Positions 1-8,715 of a stretch of 29,144 bases of DNA are shown piece by piece. How positions within the stretch are numbered: the stretch's first letter is position 1; each line of letters starts with the position of its first letter. The notes below the pieces were generated by a model, which did not search any database, was not told where the DNA came from, and saw only the letters and a program-made list of their open reading frames with translations. The translations under genes were made by a program, and so were the position numbers. The stretch comes from an uncultured Oscillospiraceae bacterium (GTDB taxonomy: Bacteria > Bacillota > Clostridia > Oscillospirales > Oscillospiraceae): assembly GCA_934573735.1 (NCBI GenBank), contig CAKTMC010000021.1, forward strand, positions 1 to 29,144. The letters run 5' to 3'.

Positions 1-2
1 TC

Positions 3-113
3 GTGACACGGCACGTCTGGCAAGAGGATGTGGATGAGGCGGATGAGAATCGCTACAGGTATGATCTGAAAGACCTCATTTACACGACAAACCCGCTCCC
101 GGCCTATGCCTAA
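3..113 (+). CDS. C-terminal end of an unidentified protein (5' truncated by window edge)
   Basis: The third frame stays open from the window edge to a TAA at 111-113, giving about 36 residues rich in Asp, Glu, Tyr and Arg and ending in a Pro-Leu-Pro-Ala-Tyr-Ala tail. A hairpin (89-97 pairs with 114-122, nine perfect bases) has the stop codon in its loop. A strong terminator follows at 135-163, which fits a real gene end. There is too little sequence to name a family. It is convergent with the cell-wall hydrolase gene on the other strand. Confidence 0.45.
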   Translation: MTRHVWQEDVDEADENRYRYDLKDLIYTTNPLPAYA

Positions 114-134
114 AGCGGGTTTGTCTACAGGCTG

Positions 135-163
135 AAAAGTGGAAGCAATTTGCTTCCACTTTT
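135..163. terminator. Bidirectional intrinsic terminator
   Basis: A 14-base perfect inverted repeat (135-148 with 150-163) carries an A-run on one side and a T-run on the other. It can therefore end transcription from the plus-strand gene ending at 113 and from the minus-strand hydrolase whose stop codon is at 167-169. Confidence 0.85.
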
Positions 164-166
164 TGT

Positions 167-757
167 TTACCAGTAAAGCTCCGGACGCATACTCGAGCAA
201 AAATATGTATAGCCCAGCTCCGCGTCAAAATATGCGGCGTAGACACCGCCGCCCTGAACGAAATTCGCCTGAAACACGACGCAGGGCTCCAGTACCCGTT
301 CGCCCTCAAGGAGCCGCCGCGCCGCATCCACACATTCCTCGGTCGGCGTGAGCATATATATAAACTCAAAGCTCTCCACCTCCTGATACTGCCCCGGCTC
401 AAAAACCACCTCACATATGCTGTCAGGAAACTCCGGAGATGCGACGCGGTTCAATACGACCTCACCCACGCACATCCGCCACTCGTCGCTGAGCTGCGGA
501 CTTCCCGCCTCGACGCATATTATCTTTGCAAGCAGATATAATTCGTCAAAGTCAAGCTTCGTTTCGCCGCTGCTTTCATCGTCGATGCGCTCATTGCGGC
601 ATATCGCGGCGGCGCGCCCCGCCTCAATGTCCCCGGCTACCGCCGCGCGGAGCATTATCGAGAGATAGTCCGCCTGCGGGTCGTAGTCGGCAAGCGCGGG
701 CGGACCGAGCGCAAAAAGCAGCACTAAAGCCGCAATTAGAGATATAAGCTTTTTCAT
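167..757 (-). CDS. Secreted cell-wall hydrolase, SleB-type (Hydrolase_2 family)
   Basis: This 196-residue protein has an N-terminal signal peptide: two Lys, a hydrophobic stretch to about residue 19, and an Ala-Leu-Ala cleavage site near 23. The C-terminal 120 residues match the SleB/CwlJ cell-wall hydrolase fold. Residues 74-83 read LLAKIICVEA, with the presumed catalytic Glu at 83, followed by the VVLNRV core at 100-105 and the FPDSICEVVFEPGQ region typical of the family. Members cleave peptidoglycan, often spore cortex, but many clostridial paralogs are vegetative. No LysM or other wall-binding domain is present. The gene is monocistronic, with a GGAGG site just before the ATG. It could be a germination enzyme or a general lytic enzyme; sequence alone does not decide. 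Confidence 0.85.
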   Translation of the reverse strand: MKKLISLIAALVLLFALGPPALADYDPQADYLSIMLRAAVAGDIEAGRAAAICRNERIDDESSGETKLDFDELYLLAKIICVEAGSPQLSDEWRMCVGEVVLNRVASPEFPDSICEVVFEPGQYQEVESFEFIYMLTPTEECVDAARRLLEGERVLEPCVVFQANFVQGGGVYAAYFDAELGYTYFCSSMRPELYW

Positions 758-768
758 TTCGTCTCCTC

Positions 769-790
769 CTATACTGTGCGTTCAGTATAG
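769..790 (-). promoter_or_regulatory. Inverted repeat at the hydrolase promoter/ribosome-binding site
   Basis: A perfect 8-base inverted repeat (CTATACTG, 6-base spacer, CAGTATAG) sits directly before the hydrolase Shine-Dalgarno site. Read on the minus strand the first arm contains TATACT, a good -10, but no matching -35 lies 17 bases upstream. The repeat therefore looks like an operator over an activator-dependent or alternative-sigma promoter. Confidence 0.5.
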
Positions 791-854
791 CGGGAGAGGG
801 CCGGGAAACTTGTCGCAACGGGGTTTTCCGGGAAATAAAAATATAAAAATCAAG

Positions 855-891
855 CCCCGACTGACTTCGACAAAGCCGCGATCAGCCGGGG
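855..891 (-). terminator. Terminator of the VanZ-like gene
   Basis: The stem 855-864 with 882-891 pairs in 9 of 10 positions around a 17-base loop. Read on the minus strand it is followed by a T-rich stretch. It lies 23 bases past the stop codon of the VanZ-like gene. Confidence 0.65.
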
Positions 892-913
892 ATAATAATA
901 TGCTGTATTAAAC

Positions 914-2266
914 TCAAAACGCCGGGAGCAGTATCGTCGCAACGCCGCCGTTTATCGCGGCCTCGATGGAGTACATCGGGCGGTAAAAGCCCTTGGAGTC
1001 CGCGTCATAGACGATGCTAACCGAGAGGCACTGTATATCCTCGATGTCGCCCGATATCATAACGCCGCCGGAGCAGATGAAGTCGCCGCGCCGAATACGG
1101 TTTGCAAGCTTGTCGGCATTCATCGTGTACTCAGAGCCGAGACGGAGCATGGGGAAAAGCTCGTAGTCGAGGTACTCAAGCCGCCCCTTATTGAGACTGA
1201 AATTTACGCTTCCGTTATATACCTCGTCGCCGCTTTGCAGAAAGCTTGCCGTGAGCCTGTACTCGTTCTTTCCGGACGTCTCCTGCGTCATGCCATCGGG
1301 AACGGAGCGCCCAAGGCTCCTGATAAGCTCTGATACGCTCTCAAATACATCCCCCTCGACCACCGGACCGCCGCTGTACAGCGTAAGATTAAAGGAGCCG
1401 TCATTGCAATACCAGAGCAGCGCCTGCGCATCCTCCGAGCGGCAGAGCAGCACCGAGTCATATTCGTTCTTGTACGCCGCGTCGCGGGTGTAGCCGAGAG
1501 CGGAGAATATATTGTCCGCCGACTCGACGGCAGAGCCTGAGGGCATGACGAGCGCATACACATCGAGCCTTGAGGGCAGCTCGTTTTCGATGGCGCTGCA
1601 ATCGACGTTTGCGCGTCTTGCGTTGTATGGCGCACCCGTCTCGCAGGGGAGATAGCCGTAGCTGCGCACAGAGTAGGAGATGAGCAGCGCCGCCGTCAGC
1701 GCGACCGGAGCCGCCGCCTCGACATAGTGCAGGATTCTTCGCCTGCCGCCGCAGTACTGCGGGAAAATCAGCCCCGCGAGAGCGCAGCCGAGGCTTGCTC
1801 CGAGCAAAGATAGAAGCGGACGGTCAAGATTAAAGGTCCCGCGCTCAAAAATAAGCTGAAGCAGATCGAGCAGCAGCGCATAGACAAGGGCGATGAGCGG
1901 AACAAGGGGCTGCACGCGCCGATGCCGGATAATGAGCGTGAGCAGCAGGCCGAAGGGGATAAATATCCCCGCCGTCAGCGTCAGTAGCTGCCAGAGGCTT
2001 ACCCCGGTATCCGCAACGGTAGCAAATATACTGCGCAGAGGATAGAGATTGAAGCTCCCCTCGCCGCTGTAGCCCGTGGTGAACAAAATGAGACTCAGCG
2101 CGATGAGATACCACAGCATCACAAACCAGAGCACCTGCCGCCGGGGCGAGGCCTTACTGCGCTTGCGGGTGATGAGGCAGCTGATGAGAAAGATACCCGA
2201 GCACAGCAGCAGCGCCGATAGGCTGAGGCTTGCGTATGTATATAGATATGATCCGAAAGCAGACAT
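914..2266 (-). CDS. VanZ-family membrane protein with large C-terminal extracytoplasmic domain
   Basis: This is a 450-residue protein. The N-terminal 200 residues carry about six hydrophobic segments. They also hold VanZ hallmarks: a LFTTGYSGEGSFNLYP-type loop near 60-75 and the Asp-Leu-Leu-Gln-Leu helix around residue 135-140. VanZ proteins raise teicoplanin tolerance in enterococci, but most family members have no known role. The remaining roughly 240 residues are soluble, probably outside the cell, and I do not recognise them. Typical VanZ proteins are only 150-200 residues, so this is a long, possibly fused form. The gene stands alone with its own promoter (2308-2337) and terminator (855-891). 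No van resistance genes are nearby, so glycopeptide resistance should not be inferred. Confidence 0.75.
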   Translation of the reverse strand: MSAFGSYLYTYASLSLSALLLCSGIFLISCLITRKRSKASPRRQVLWFVMLWYLIALSLILFTTGYSGEGSFNLYPLRSIFATVADTGVSLWQLLTLTAGIFIPFGLLLTLIIRHRRVQPLVPLIALVYALLLDLLQLIFERGTFNLDRPLLSLLGASLGCALAGLIFPQYCGGRRRILHYVEAAAPVALTAALLISYSVRSYGYLPCETGAPYNARRANVDCSAIENELPSRLDVYALVMPSGSAVESADNIFSALGYTRDAAYKNEYDSVLLCRSEDAQALLWYCNDGSFNLTLYSGGPVVEGDVFESVSELIRSLGRSVPDGMTQETSGKNEYRLTASFLQSGDEVYNGSVNFSLNKGRLEYLDYELFPMLRLGSEYTMNADKLANRIRRGDFICSGGVMISGDIEDIQCLSVSIVYDADSKGFYRPMYSIEAAINGGVATILLPAF

Positions 2267-2307
2267 AAGCTTCTCCGAACTTATAAAGTAATGCTATTCT
2301 ACACCAA

Positions 2308-2337
2308 ATTATATCGGATTTGGGCGAATTTAAGCAA
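2308..2337 (-). promoter_or_regulatory. Sigma-A-type promoter for the VanZ-like gene
   Basis: On the minus strand TTGCTT (2332-2337) is separated by 18 bases from a perfect TATAAT (2308-2313). The expected start is near 2301, about 35 bases upstream of the ATG at 2266. The surrounding 2267-2495 stretch is AT-rich and otherwise holds no gene I can support. Confidence 0.6.
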
Positions 2338-2495
2338 TCTTTAGATTTTCCCTTGAATTTTGGCGTATTGCACATAACAGCGCTCTACTTATATATACGT
2401 TTTCGGGGGCGTATTTGTTGCGGAAAATTGTCGGGAAAAGCATAAACAGCGATTTCTACAAAAACAGTCAGATAAATTTGTATATAATATACTTG

Positions 2496-2529
2496 AAAAC
2501 CGGCGCGATGCCTTCATCGCGCCGGTTTT
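2496..2529 (-). terminator. Terminator at the end of the glmS-to-PHP operon
   Basis: A 15-base perfect stem (2496-2510 with 2515-2529) with a CCTT loop ends in a T-run on both strands. It overlaps the stop codon of the PHP gene, so the operon ends exactly here. Confidence 0.85.
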
Positions 2530-3362
2530 TCATGCTCTGCCTTTAAGCCCTCAAGCAGGGAATATGGAACCTCGAGCTTACCGAGCCCGCGGCCGAGCAG
2601 TATATGCTTTTTGTTTTCGCCGTGAAAATCACTGCCGCCGGTCTTTATAAGCCCGTATTCGTCGGCAAGGGAAGCGAGATATGCGCTCTGCTCCGGCGTG
2701 TAGCCCGTGTAATAGCACTCCATGCCGCGCAGCCCGTGCTGCATGCAGTATTCGATAAGCTCACGCAGCCCCGCGTCGTCGCGCTTATACTGGAAGGGAT
2801 GCGCCAGCACCGGCACACCGCCTGCCTTGATTATAAGCCCGATGGCGCGCTCTATCGGGAGTATGGTACGCCCGACATAATACCTTTGCCCCTTTTCAAC
2901 ATAGCGGTCAAATGCGTCCTGAACGTCACGCGCAAGCCCCAGCTCCACGAGCATATTCGCAAAATGCGGTCTGCCTATGACCTCGCCGTAGCGCTCTTTC
3001 ATGAGATCAAAGCTCACCGGAAGACCGTCCGCCGCCATGAGCTCCGCCATTTTCCGCGCGCGCGTGTCCCTGTCCTCGACTATCCAGTCAAGAATATGGT
3101 GCAGCCCTTCGGACTGCATGTCTATGTAATAGCCGAGCATATGAATTGAACTGCCGTACTTGGTGCTTATTTCGATACCGGGCACTATCTCAACGCCGAG
3201 CTCCGCGCCGCGCCGTGCGGCCTCCGCATAGCCGGAGACGGTGTCGTGGTCGGTTATCGCAATGGCGGCAAGCCCGGTTTTGTGCGCAAGCTCCACGACC
3301 TCCGCGGGCGTATAGGTCCCGTCGGAGGCAGTGGTGTGTACATGAAGGTCAATACAGCTCAC
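2514..3362 (-). CDS. PHP-domain metal-dependent phosphatase (TrpH/YciV-like)
   Basis: This 282-residue protein has the full PHP metal-site pattern: His7-x-His9 with Asp14, Asp-His-Asp near 38-40, Glu64 and His74. A His-Pro-Phe follows later, and GSDFHGE lies close to the C-terminus. Related proteins hydrolyse 3',5'-nucleoside bisphosphates or trim the 5' ends of short RNAs. The length matches that group rather than PolC-type or histidinol-phosphatase PHP proteins. The start is GTG: its GTGA overlaps the TGA of the upstream amidohydrolase by four bases, implying translational coupling. The pairing with a nucleoside/SAH deaminase suggests nucleotide or adenosine-metabolite salvage, which is inference. 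Confidence 0.85.
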   Translation of the reverse strand: MSCIDLHVHTTASDGTYTPAEVVELAHKTGLAAIAITDHDTVSGYAEAARRGAELGVEIVPGIEISTKYGSSIHMLGYYIDMQSEGLHHILDWIVEDRDTRARKMAELMAADGLPVSFDLMKERYGEVIGRPHFANMLVELGLARDVQDAFDRYVEKGQRYYVGRTILPIERAIGLIIKAGGVPVLAHPFQYKRDDAGLRELIEYCMQHGLRGMECYYTGYTPEQSAYLASLADEYGLIKTGGSDFHGENKKHILLGRGLGKLEVPYSLLEGLKAEHEKPAR

Positions 3363-4627
3363 TTGCGTATCGCCTCCATGAAGCCGTTTGCCGCTGCATA
3401 TATGCGCTCCGGTGCTTCACCGATAAAGAACTCGCCGTTTTCGTAGAGAATACGACCGTTTACCATCGTCAGGCGCACGTTCTCCTTGGAGCCTGCGTAG
3501 ACGATGTTTGCGGCGATGTTGTTGAGCGGCTGCATATTCGGGCGGCTCAGGTCGATAACGACGAGATCCGCGCGCTTGCCGGGGGCGATATCGTCACAGT
3601 CGGCAAGACCCATCGCCTGAGCGCCGCCGACGCAGGCCATCCTCAGCACATCCTCGGCCTTGCAGGCGGAGGCATCATTCTCATAGACCTTTTGCAGCGC
3701 CGCGGCAAGATACATCTCGCGGAACATATCAAGAGCGTTGTTGCTGGCGGCGCCGTCAGTGCCGATAGCCATATTTATGCCGCGCTCAAGCATTTTTGCG
3801 ACCGGCGCAATGCCGCTTGCAAGCTTGAGATTGGAGGCGGGGTTGGTGATCGCCCAAAGCCCTTTATCGGCAAAGAGCTTCATGTCGTCCTCGCTCATCC
3901 ATGTGCAGTGATAACCGCCGCCGCCGTACCTGAACAGCCCCATGCGGTCAAGCAGCAGGGGAGGGGTAAGACCGTAGCGCTCAATGCAGCCGTCAACCTC
4001 GGACTTCGTCTCCGCGCAGTGCATGAAGCAGGGCTCCTGATACTTCTCGGCAAGCCCGGCCATATACTCCATGCGCTCGGGCGAGGTGGTGTACTCGGCG
4101 TGTATGCCGAGACGGTAGGACACCAGCTCATGCAGGGAATTAAAGCGAAGATACTCGCGCTCGATGTTTTCGACGTCACGGTCAAAATTATTAAGCCCCG
4201 AGCAGATGACCGTGCGGAAGCCGCTGTCGATGTTTGCCTTGGCGTAGGCCTCGTTGTGGACGTACATATCAAAGCTTGCGGTGATGCCGCTGCTGAGATA
4301 TTCCATGATGCCGAGCTGCGTAAAGAGATATACGCTCTCGTCGGTGAGCTTTGCCTCGTTCGGCCAGACCTGCTCGCTGAGCCAGCGGTCAAGCGGCATA
4401 TCGTCTGCAAAGGAGCGCAGGAAGGTCATGGCGGTGTGGGTGTGCGCATCCTTAAAGCCGGGCATCAAAAGGTCGCCCCTGAGGTCGATCTCACGCTCAA
4501 ATACCGGCATGTCCTCTTTGGCGGCGCCGACGTGGACTATAAGACCGCCCTCCGTCCAGACCTCCGCATCGCTTATCTTCAGCCCGCCCGAAAAGCTGAG
4601 CACGCGCCCGTTATAAAATCTTATCAT
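3359..4627 (-). CDS. mtaD: Amidohydrolase, 5-methylthioadenosine/S-adenosylhomocysteine deaminase-like
   Basis: This 422-residue metal-dependent hydrolase belongs to the SAH/MTA deaminase-chlorohydrolase group. It has the metal-binding His-Thr-His at 62-64 (DAHTHTAM). Further on come HAEYTTSPE and the HCAET motif, and GTDGAASNN carries the conserved Asp before the C-terminal barrel strand. The length is usual for MtaD (about 420-440). The family deaminates methylthioadenosine, S-adenosylhomocysteine or adenosine in the cytoplasm, though substrate range varies and cannot be fixed from sequence. It follows gatD after about 40 bases and overlaps the PHP gene by four bases, so it is probably in the glmS-murT-gatD transcript. 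Its functional link to the cell-wall genes is not obvious. Confidence 0.85.
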   Translation of the reverse strand: MIRFYNGRVLSFSGGLKISDAEVWTEGGLIVHVGAAKEDMPVFEREIDLRGDLLMPGFKDAHTHTAMTFLRSFADDMPLDRWLSEQVWPNEAKLTDESVYLFTQLGIMEYLSSGITASFDMYVHNEAYAKANIDSGFRTVICSGLNNFDRDVENIEREYLRFNSLHELVSYRLGIHAEYTTSPERMEYMAGLAEKYQEPCFMHCAETKSEVDGCIERYGLTPPLLLDRMGLFRYGGGGYHCTWMSEDDMKLFADKGLWAITNPASNLKLASGIAPVAKMLERGINMAIGTDGAASNNALDMFREMYLAAALQKVYENDASACKAEDVLRMACVGGAQAMGLADCDDIAPGKRADLVVIDLSRPNMQPLNNIAANIVYAGSKENVRLTMVNGRILYENGEFFIGEAPERIYAAANGFMEAIRK

Positions 4628-4667
4628 GTCGCTTTCTCCCTGTTGTGTTTATATAAGTGAATAATAT

Positions 4668-5396
4668 TTAATTTATTCTTGCGCACATCTCGTCGTGTGC
4701 AAGCAGCTCAAGCGTATCGTCCAGCGGCGCAAGCTCCGCTCTGCCGTAGCGCCGCTCCAGCGCCGTGGCAAGCAGCATATCGCAGAATTCGGGGTTTTTC
4801 GGCAGCAGGGGACCGTGGCTGTAGGTGCCGAATACGTTTTTGTAATGCGCGCCCTCCGTGCCGTCCTCACCGTTGTTGCCGTAGCCGGCAATGACCTTCC
4901 CCAGAGGCGCGACACCGCTTCCGAGCCAGGTCTTGCCGCTGTGGTTTTCAAAGCCGACGACCACACTGCCGCCCGCCTCCTCGGCGCAGCGGAATTTATA
5001 ATTGCCTATCATGCGCGTCTTACTGCCTACGGTGTGAAGGTCGAGCGCGCCGATAAAATCACAGCGCTTGCCCTCGTGCGTCTCATAATAGCTGCCGAGC
5101 ATCTGATAGCCGCCGCATATGCTCAAAACGGTCATGCCGTCGGCTATGGCGGATCTTATCTCCTGCGCCTTGCCGCGATGCAGATCCTCAAGCAGCACCT
5201 GCTGCTCAAAGTCCTGCCCGCCGCCGATAAAAACTATGTCAAAGCCTGCAAGATTTGCCGTCGAGCCTATGGGCAGGCGCGTGACCGTGCAGTCTATGCC
5301 GCGCCTTTCGAGGCGGCTTTTCATGCACATCACATTGCCCCTGTCGCCGTAGAGGTTGAGCACGTCCGGGTACATATGGCAGATTTTAAGCTCCAT
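4668..5396 (-). CDS. gatD: Lipid II isoglutaminyl synthase, glutamine amidotransferase subunit GatD
   Basis: This 242-residue class-I-like glutaminase has its nucleophile Cys94 in SICGGYQ, Arg128 in KTRMIGNY, and His194 in TYSHGPLLPK. These sit at or near the positions of the key residues described for Staphylococcus aureus GatD. It supplies ammonia to MurT, which converts D-iso-glutamate of lipid II to D-iso-glutamine on the cytoplasmic face of the membrane. The gene starts 9 bases after the murT stop with its own GAGGTGA site. The murT-gatD pairing is the standard arrangement and makes the assignment secure. The C-terminal 40 residues are complete; nothing looks damaged. Confidence 0.95.
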   Translation of the reverse strand: MELKICHMYPDVLNLYGDRGNVMCMKSRLERRGIDCTVTRLPIGSTANLAGFDIVFIGGGQDFEQQVLLEDLHRGKAQEIRSAIADGMTVLSICGGYQMLGSYYETHEGKRCDFIGALDLHTVGSKTRMIGNYKFRCAEEAGGSVVVGFENHSGKTWLGSGVAPLGKVIAGYGNNGEDGTEGAHYKNVFGTYSHGPLLPKNPEFCDMLLATALERRYGRAELAPLDDTLELLAHDEMCARIN

Positions 5397-5405
5397 TATT
5401 TCACC

Positions 5406-6776
5406 TCATTCCCAGAAATCCGCGCCGCCGCAGTGCTTTATCAGCACCTCGCGCAGCTCGAGCATGGCGGTGTAGGTTGGCATGATAAATACCGGCAGAC
5501 TCTGCTTTTCAAGCGCGCTGACAAGCTTTTCGTAGTCGCGCTCTATCTCGATATGCTCCGGCGCGATACCGGCATATTTAATTCGCACCGCCATATCCGG
5601 CGCACGGTCGCCCGAGACGATGATTTTATCTATCCGCCCGGCGAGGTCGGAAAGCAGCTCAAAGTCAACGTCCCATATCCAGGATATGTCCGTGCCGTCC
5701 GCGCCCCGGTCATTGAGGCATATGACGAGTATAAAGCGCTCCTTGACGTCCTGCAAAAACTCGACGACCTGATTGCAGCCGGCGGGATTTTTTACGAGCA
5801 TCATCTTTGCTCCGCCGCCGAGCTTAAATTGCTCCATGCGCCCAAAGCCGCACTTGAAGCTGCTGAGCGCCTTGACTGCGGCGTCCGCCGAAAGCCCCAT
5901 CTGGCACACGGCGGCGACGGCTCCGACGGCGTTATAAATATTGTACATCGCGGGCAGATTTATGTCCACAACGCGCCTCTCGCCCATGATATCCATGACG
6001 ACGCTGCTTCCGTCGGCGCGCTGCTCGATGATCTCCGTCACGGCGTAGTCGGCGCGGTGGCGGCAGTAGCCGCATTTCGGGCAGCGGAAGCCGCCGAGAT
6101 GCCCGTAGCTTATATAGTCGTACTCATATTCCGTCTTGCAGCGTATGCAGTGCGTCGCGTCGGAGATTTCAGACCTTGCGCGGCTCGGCGCCGCACCCTT
6201 TTCGATGCCGAACCAGACGACGGGGTTCGGAAGCTCAATTGCAAGAGACGAGGTCAGCGAGCAGTCGGCGTTGAGGCATAGGGTCGCCTCCGGTACTGCG
6301 CGCAGCCCCTCGCGGATATTCTCAAGCGTATGCGTGACCTCGCCGAAGCGGTCAAGCTGGTCGCGGAACAGATTTGTCACCACGACCACCTCGGGGCGAA
6401 GCTGAGAAAAGGCGCTTCGCGCGGCGGCCTCGTCGCACTCGATGACGGCGTATTCCTTCTTCGGCTTGCCGCCGAGCGTGCTGTTCATGACAAACTCCGT
6501 CGTGATGCCGCTTATGAGGTTTGCGCCTGAGCGGTTTGCAAAATAGCTGAGTCCGGCGTCGGCAAAGGCCTGCTCCACCATGCGGGAGCTTGTCGTCTTG
6601 CCGTTTGTGCCGGTGATGGCGACGGTTTTCACGCTGCGGCTGAGTATGCCGAGAAGCTCGGGACAGACCTTGAGCGCATAGCGGCCCGGCATAGCCGTTC
6701 CGCCGCGGTGCAGCACGCGCGATATAAAGCGCAGCAGCTTACATAGTAGTATTGCGAGAAATGCTCTGAAATTCAT
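5406..6776 (-). CDS. murT: Lipid II isoglutaminyl synthase, Mur-ligase subunit MurT
   Basis: This 456-residue Mur-ligase-like protein has an ATP loop TGTNGKTT (56-63), the central Mur-ligase domain, and the C-terminal DUF1727 domain typical of MurT. A four-Cys zinc ribbon interrupts the central domain (Cys210, 213, 232, 235), as in characterised MurT proteins. The N-terminal 25 residues are hydrophobic and may sit against the membrane. With GatD it amidates the glutamate of lipid II, which in many Gram-positives is needed for efficient cross-linking. The gene starts 20 bases after glmS with a GGAGG site, so both are probably co-transcribed. Confidence 0.95.
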   Translation of the reverse strand: MNFRAFLAILLCKLLRFISRVLHRGGTAMPGRYALKVCPELLGILSRSVKTVAITGTNGKTTSSRMVEQAFADAGLSYFANRSGANLISGITTEFVMNSTLGGKPKKEYAVIECDEAAARSAFSQLRPEVVVVTNLFRDQLDRFGEVTHTLENIREGLRAVPEATLCLNADCSLTSSLAIELPNPVVWFGIEKGAAPSRARSEISDATHCIRCKTEYEYDYISYGHLGGFRCPKCGYCRHRADYAVTEIIEQRADGSSVVMDIMGERRVVDINLPAMYNIYNAVGAVAAVCQMGLSADAAVKALSSFKCGFGRMEQFKLGGGAKMMLVKNPAGCNQVVEFLQDVKERFILVICLNDRGADGTDISWIWDVDFELLSDLAGRIDKIIVSGDRAPDMAVRIKYAGIAPEHIEIERDYEKLVSALEKQSLPVFIMPTYTAMLELREVLIKHCGGADFWE

Positions 6777-6796
6777 GCTTATCCTCCATGCGGATA

Positions 6797-8635
6797 TTAT
6801 TCAACGGTGACGGATTTTGCGAGATTGCGGGGCTTATCAATGTCGCAGCCGCGCTGGAGCGCGACATAGTAGGCGAAAAGCTGGAGCGGGATAACGCCGA
6901 GCGAGGGCTGAAGGATGAGATGCGTGTCCGGCACGGTCAGTATATTCTCGACCGTCTTTCCGAGCTGCCTGTGCAGGCTCTCCGTTGTCAGCGCAATGAC
7001 GTCCGCGCCTCTTGCCTGCACCTCGACGATGTTCGACACCGCCTTTTCAAACAGCGGCGCGTAGCTGCAAAGCGCAACTACGAGAGTGCCCTCCTCAATG
7101 AGAGAAATCGTCCCGTGCTTGAGCTCTCCCGCAGCGTATGCCTCGGAGTGGATATAGGATATCTCCTTGAGCTTGAGACTGCCCTCAAGACCGAGGGCGT
7201 AGTCAAGGTTGCGGCCTATATAGAATACGGAATTGTGGTTAAAATAGCGCGAGGCGAGATACTTTATCTCCTCCGTGCTCGAAAGCACGCTTTCCATCTT
7301 CTCCGGCAGGGCAAGCAGCTCCTCGACGATGAGCGCGCTGTCGGAGGGCTTTATGCTGCCGAGCCTGTTTGCAAGCCAAACCCCAAGCATATCCAGCAGC
7401 ACAAGCTGTGTGCTGTAGGCCTTTGTCGTGGCGACGGCGATCTCCGGTCCTGCCCAGGTGTAGAGCACATAATCGGACTCTCTGGCAATGGAGCTGCCGA
7501 CGACGTTTACTATAGAGAGTATGCGCGCACCGAGCGCCTTTGCCTCGCGCAGCGCCGCCATGGAGTCAAGCGTTTCACCGGATTGACTTATGACGATGAC
7601 CAGCGTCTGCTCGTCCACAAGGGGATCTGCGTATCTGAACTCCGAGGCGAGCATGACCTCAACGGGCTTACGCAGCAGACGCTCAAGGTTATAGCGCCCT
7701 ACCATACCCACATGGTATGAGGAGCCGCAGGCGATTATGAATATTTTGGAGATGGAATTTATATATTCGTCGCTCAAAGATAGTTCTTCAAACTCGATGA
7801 GCTTGTTTTTGATACGAGGTGATATGGTTTTGCGAACCGCCTCCGGCTGCTCCATTATCTCCTTGAACATGAAATGCGCATATCCGCCCTTCTCGGCAGC
7901 GCTCACGTCCCAGTCAACGTGACTGTGCTCCTTCTCGACGGGCTGACCGAGAGAGTCAAAAACCTGAATACCCTCGGCTGAGACAACGGCCACCTCGCCG
8001 TCGTCCATATAGGAGATGTCGCGGGTATGCTTGATTATCGCGGTTACGTCGGAGGCGATAAAATTGCAGTCCTCGCCGTAGCCCAGCAGCAGCGGCGCGT
8101 CCTTTCTGGCGGCAATAAAGCTGTCCGGCACGTCGGAGCAGAGAATGCCCAGAGCATATGCGCCCTCGATGCGGTCAAGAACCTTATATACGGAGCCGAG
8201 GAGATCTCCGCTGAGAAGATAGTAATACTCCAAAAGCTGCGCGACGACCTCGGTATCGGTATCGGAGCAGAAATGCACGCCGCGAGAAATCAAGAAGTCT
8301 TTGATTTCAACGTAATTTTCGATAATGCCGTTGTGAACGAGGGCAATTTTGCCCTGCTCGCCCATGTGGGGATGAGAGTTTATATAGTTCGGCTCGCCGT
8401 GGGTCGCCCAGCGGGTGTGCCCCACGCCGATAAAGCCCTCAACGCTTTTGCCGCCGTCTATCATGGCGCTTAAAACCTTGAGCCGTCCCTTGGCCTTTTT
8501 GACCTGAAGCCCCGCGCTTTCCGACATGACGGCAATGCCCGCCGAGTCGTAGCCTCGATACTCAAGCCGCTCCAGCCCATCCAACAGAATGGGCGCTGCC
8601 TGCTCATGACCTGCAAATCCGACTATTCCGCACAT
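6797..8635 (-). CDS. glmS: Glutamine-fructose-6-phosphate aminotransferase (isomerizing)
   Basis: This 612-residue enzyme begins Met-Cys-Gly-Ile-Val-Gly, so Cys2 becomes the N-terminal nucleophile of the glutaminase domain (about 1-240). Two SIS sugar-isomerase domains follow, with the ISQSGET motif and the C-terminal DKPRNLAKSVTVE ending expected for GlmS. It makes glucosamine-6-phosphate from fructose-6-phosphate and glutamine, the committed step to UDP-GlcNAc and peptidoglycan. It is first in a run with murT and gatD, so two glutamine-consuming wall reactions are linked. A consensus promoter at 8716-8744 gives a leader of only about 70-75 bases, too short for the glmS ribozyme common in Firmicutes. 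Control must therefore be by other means. Confidence 0.97.
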   Translation of the reverse strand: MCGIVGFAGHEQAAPILLDGLERLEYRGYDSAGIAVMSESAGLQVKKAKGRLKVLSAMIDGGKSVEGFIGVGHTRWATHGEPNYINSHPHMGEQGKIALVHNGIIENYVEIKDFLISRGVHFCSDTDTEVVAQLLEYYYLLSGDLLGSVYKVLDRIEGAYALGILCSDVPDSFIAARKDAPLLLGYGEDCNFIASDVTAIIKHTRDISYMDDGEVAVVSAEGIQVFDSLGQPVEKEHSHVDWDVSAAEKGGYAHFMFKEIMEQPEAVRKTISPRIKNKLIEFEELSLSDEYINSISKIFIIACGSSYHVGMVGRYNLERLLRKPVEVMLASEFRYADPLVDEQTLVIVISQSGETLDSMAALREAKALGARILSIVNVVGSSIARESDYVLYTWAGPEIAVATTKAYSTQLVLLDMLGVWLANRLGSIKPSDSALIVEELLALPEKMESVLSSTEEIKYLASRYFNHNSVFYIGRNLDYALGLEGSLKLKEISYIHSEAYAAGELKHGTISLIEEGTLVVALCSYAPLFEKAVSNIVEVQARGADVIALTTESLHRQLGKTVENILTVPDTHLILQPSLGVIPLQLFAYYVALQRGCDIDKPRNLAKSVTVE

Positions 8636-8715
8636 ATAGTGTTCGCCTCTTTCTTATTATAAGCTTACATAATTTTTAGGGCTCTCACATTGGGGAGCTG
8701 GAAAAACGACAATAA

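Noticed and set aside
2483..2488. Plus-strand TATAAT near 2483
   Set aside because: It has no -35 at the right distance and would run directly into the terminator at 2496-2529.
3146..4660. 504-codon plus-strand ORF opposite the amidohydrolase
   Set aside because: It is a shadow of the GC-rich minus-strand genes, with no ribosome-binding site and no recognisable domain. The same applies to long ORFs opposite glmS, murC and the dehydratase genes.
8636..8715. glmS ribozyme upstream of glmS
   Set aside because: The leader is too short and shows no ribozyme core; the promoter lies only about 80 bases from the ATG.
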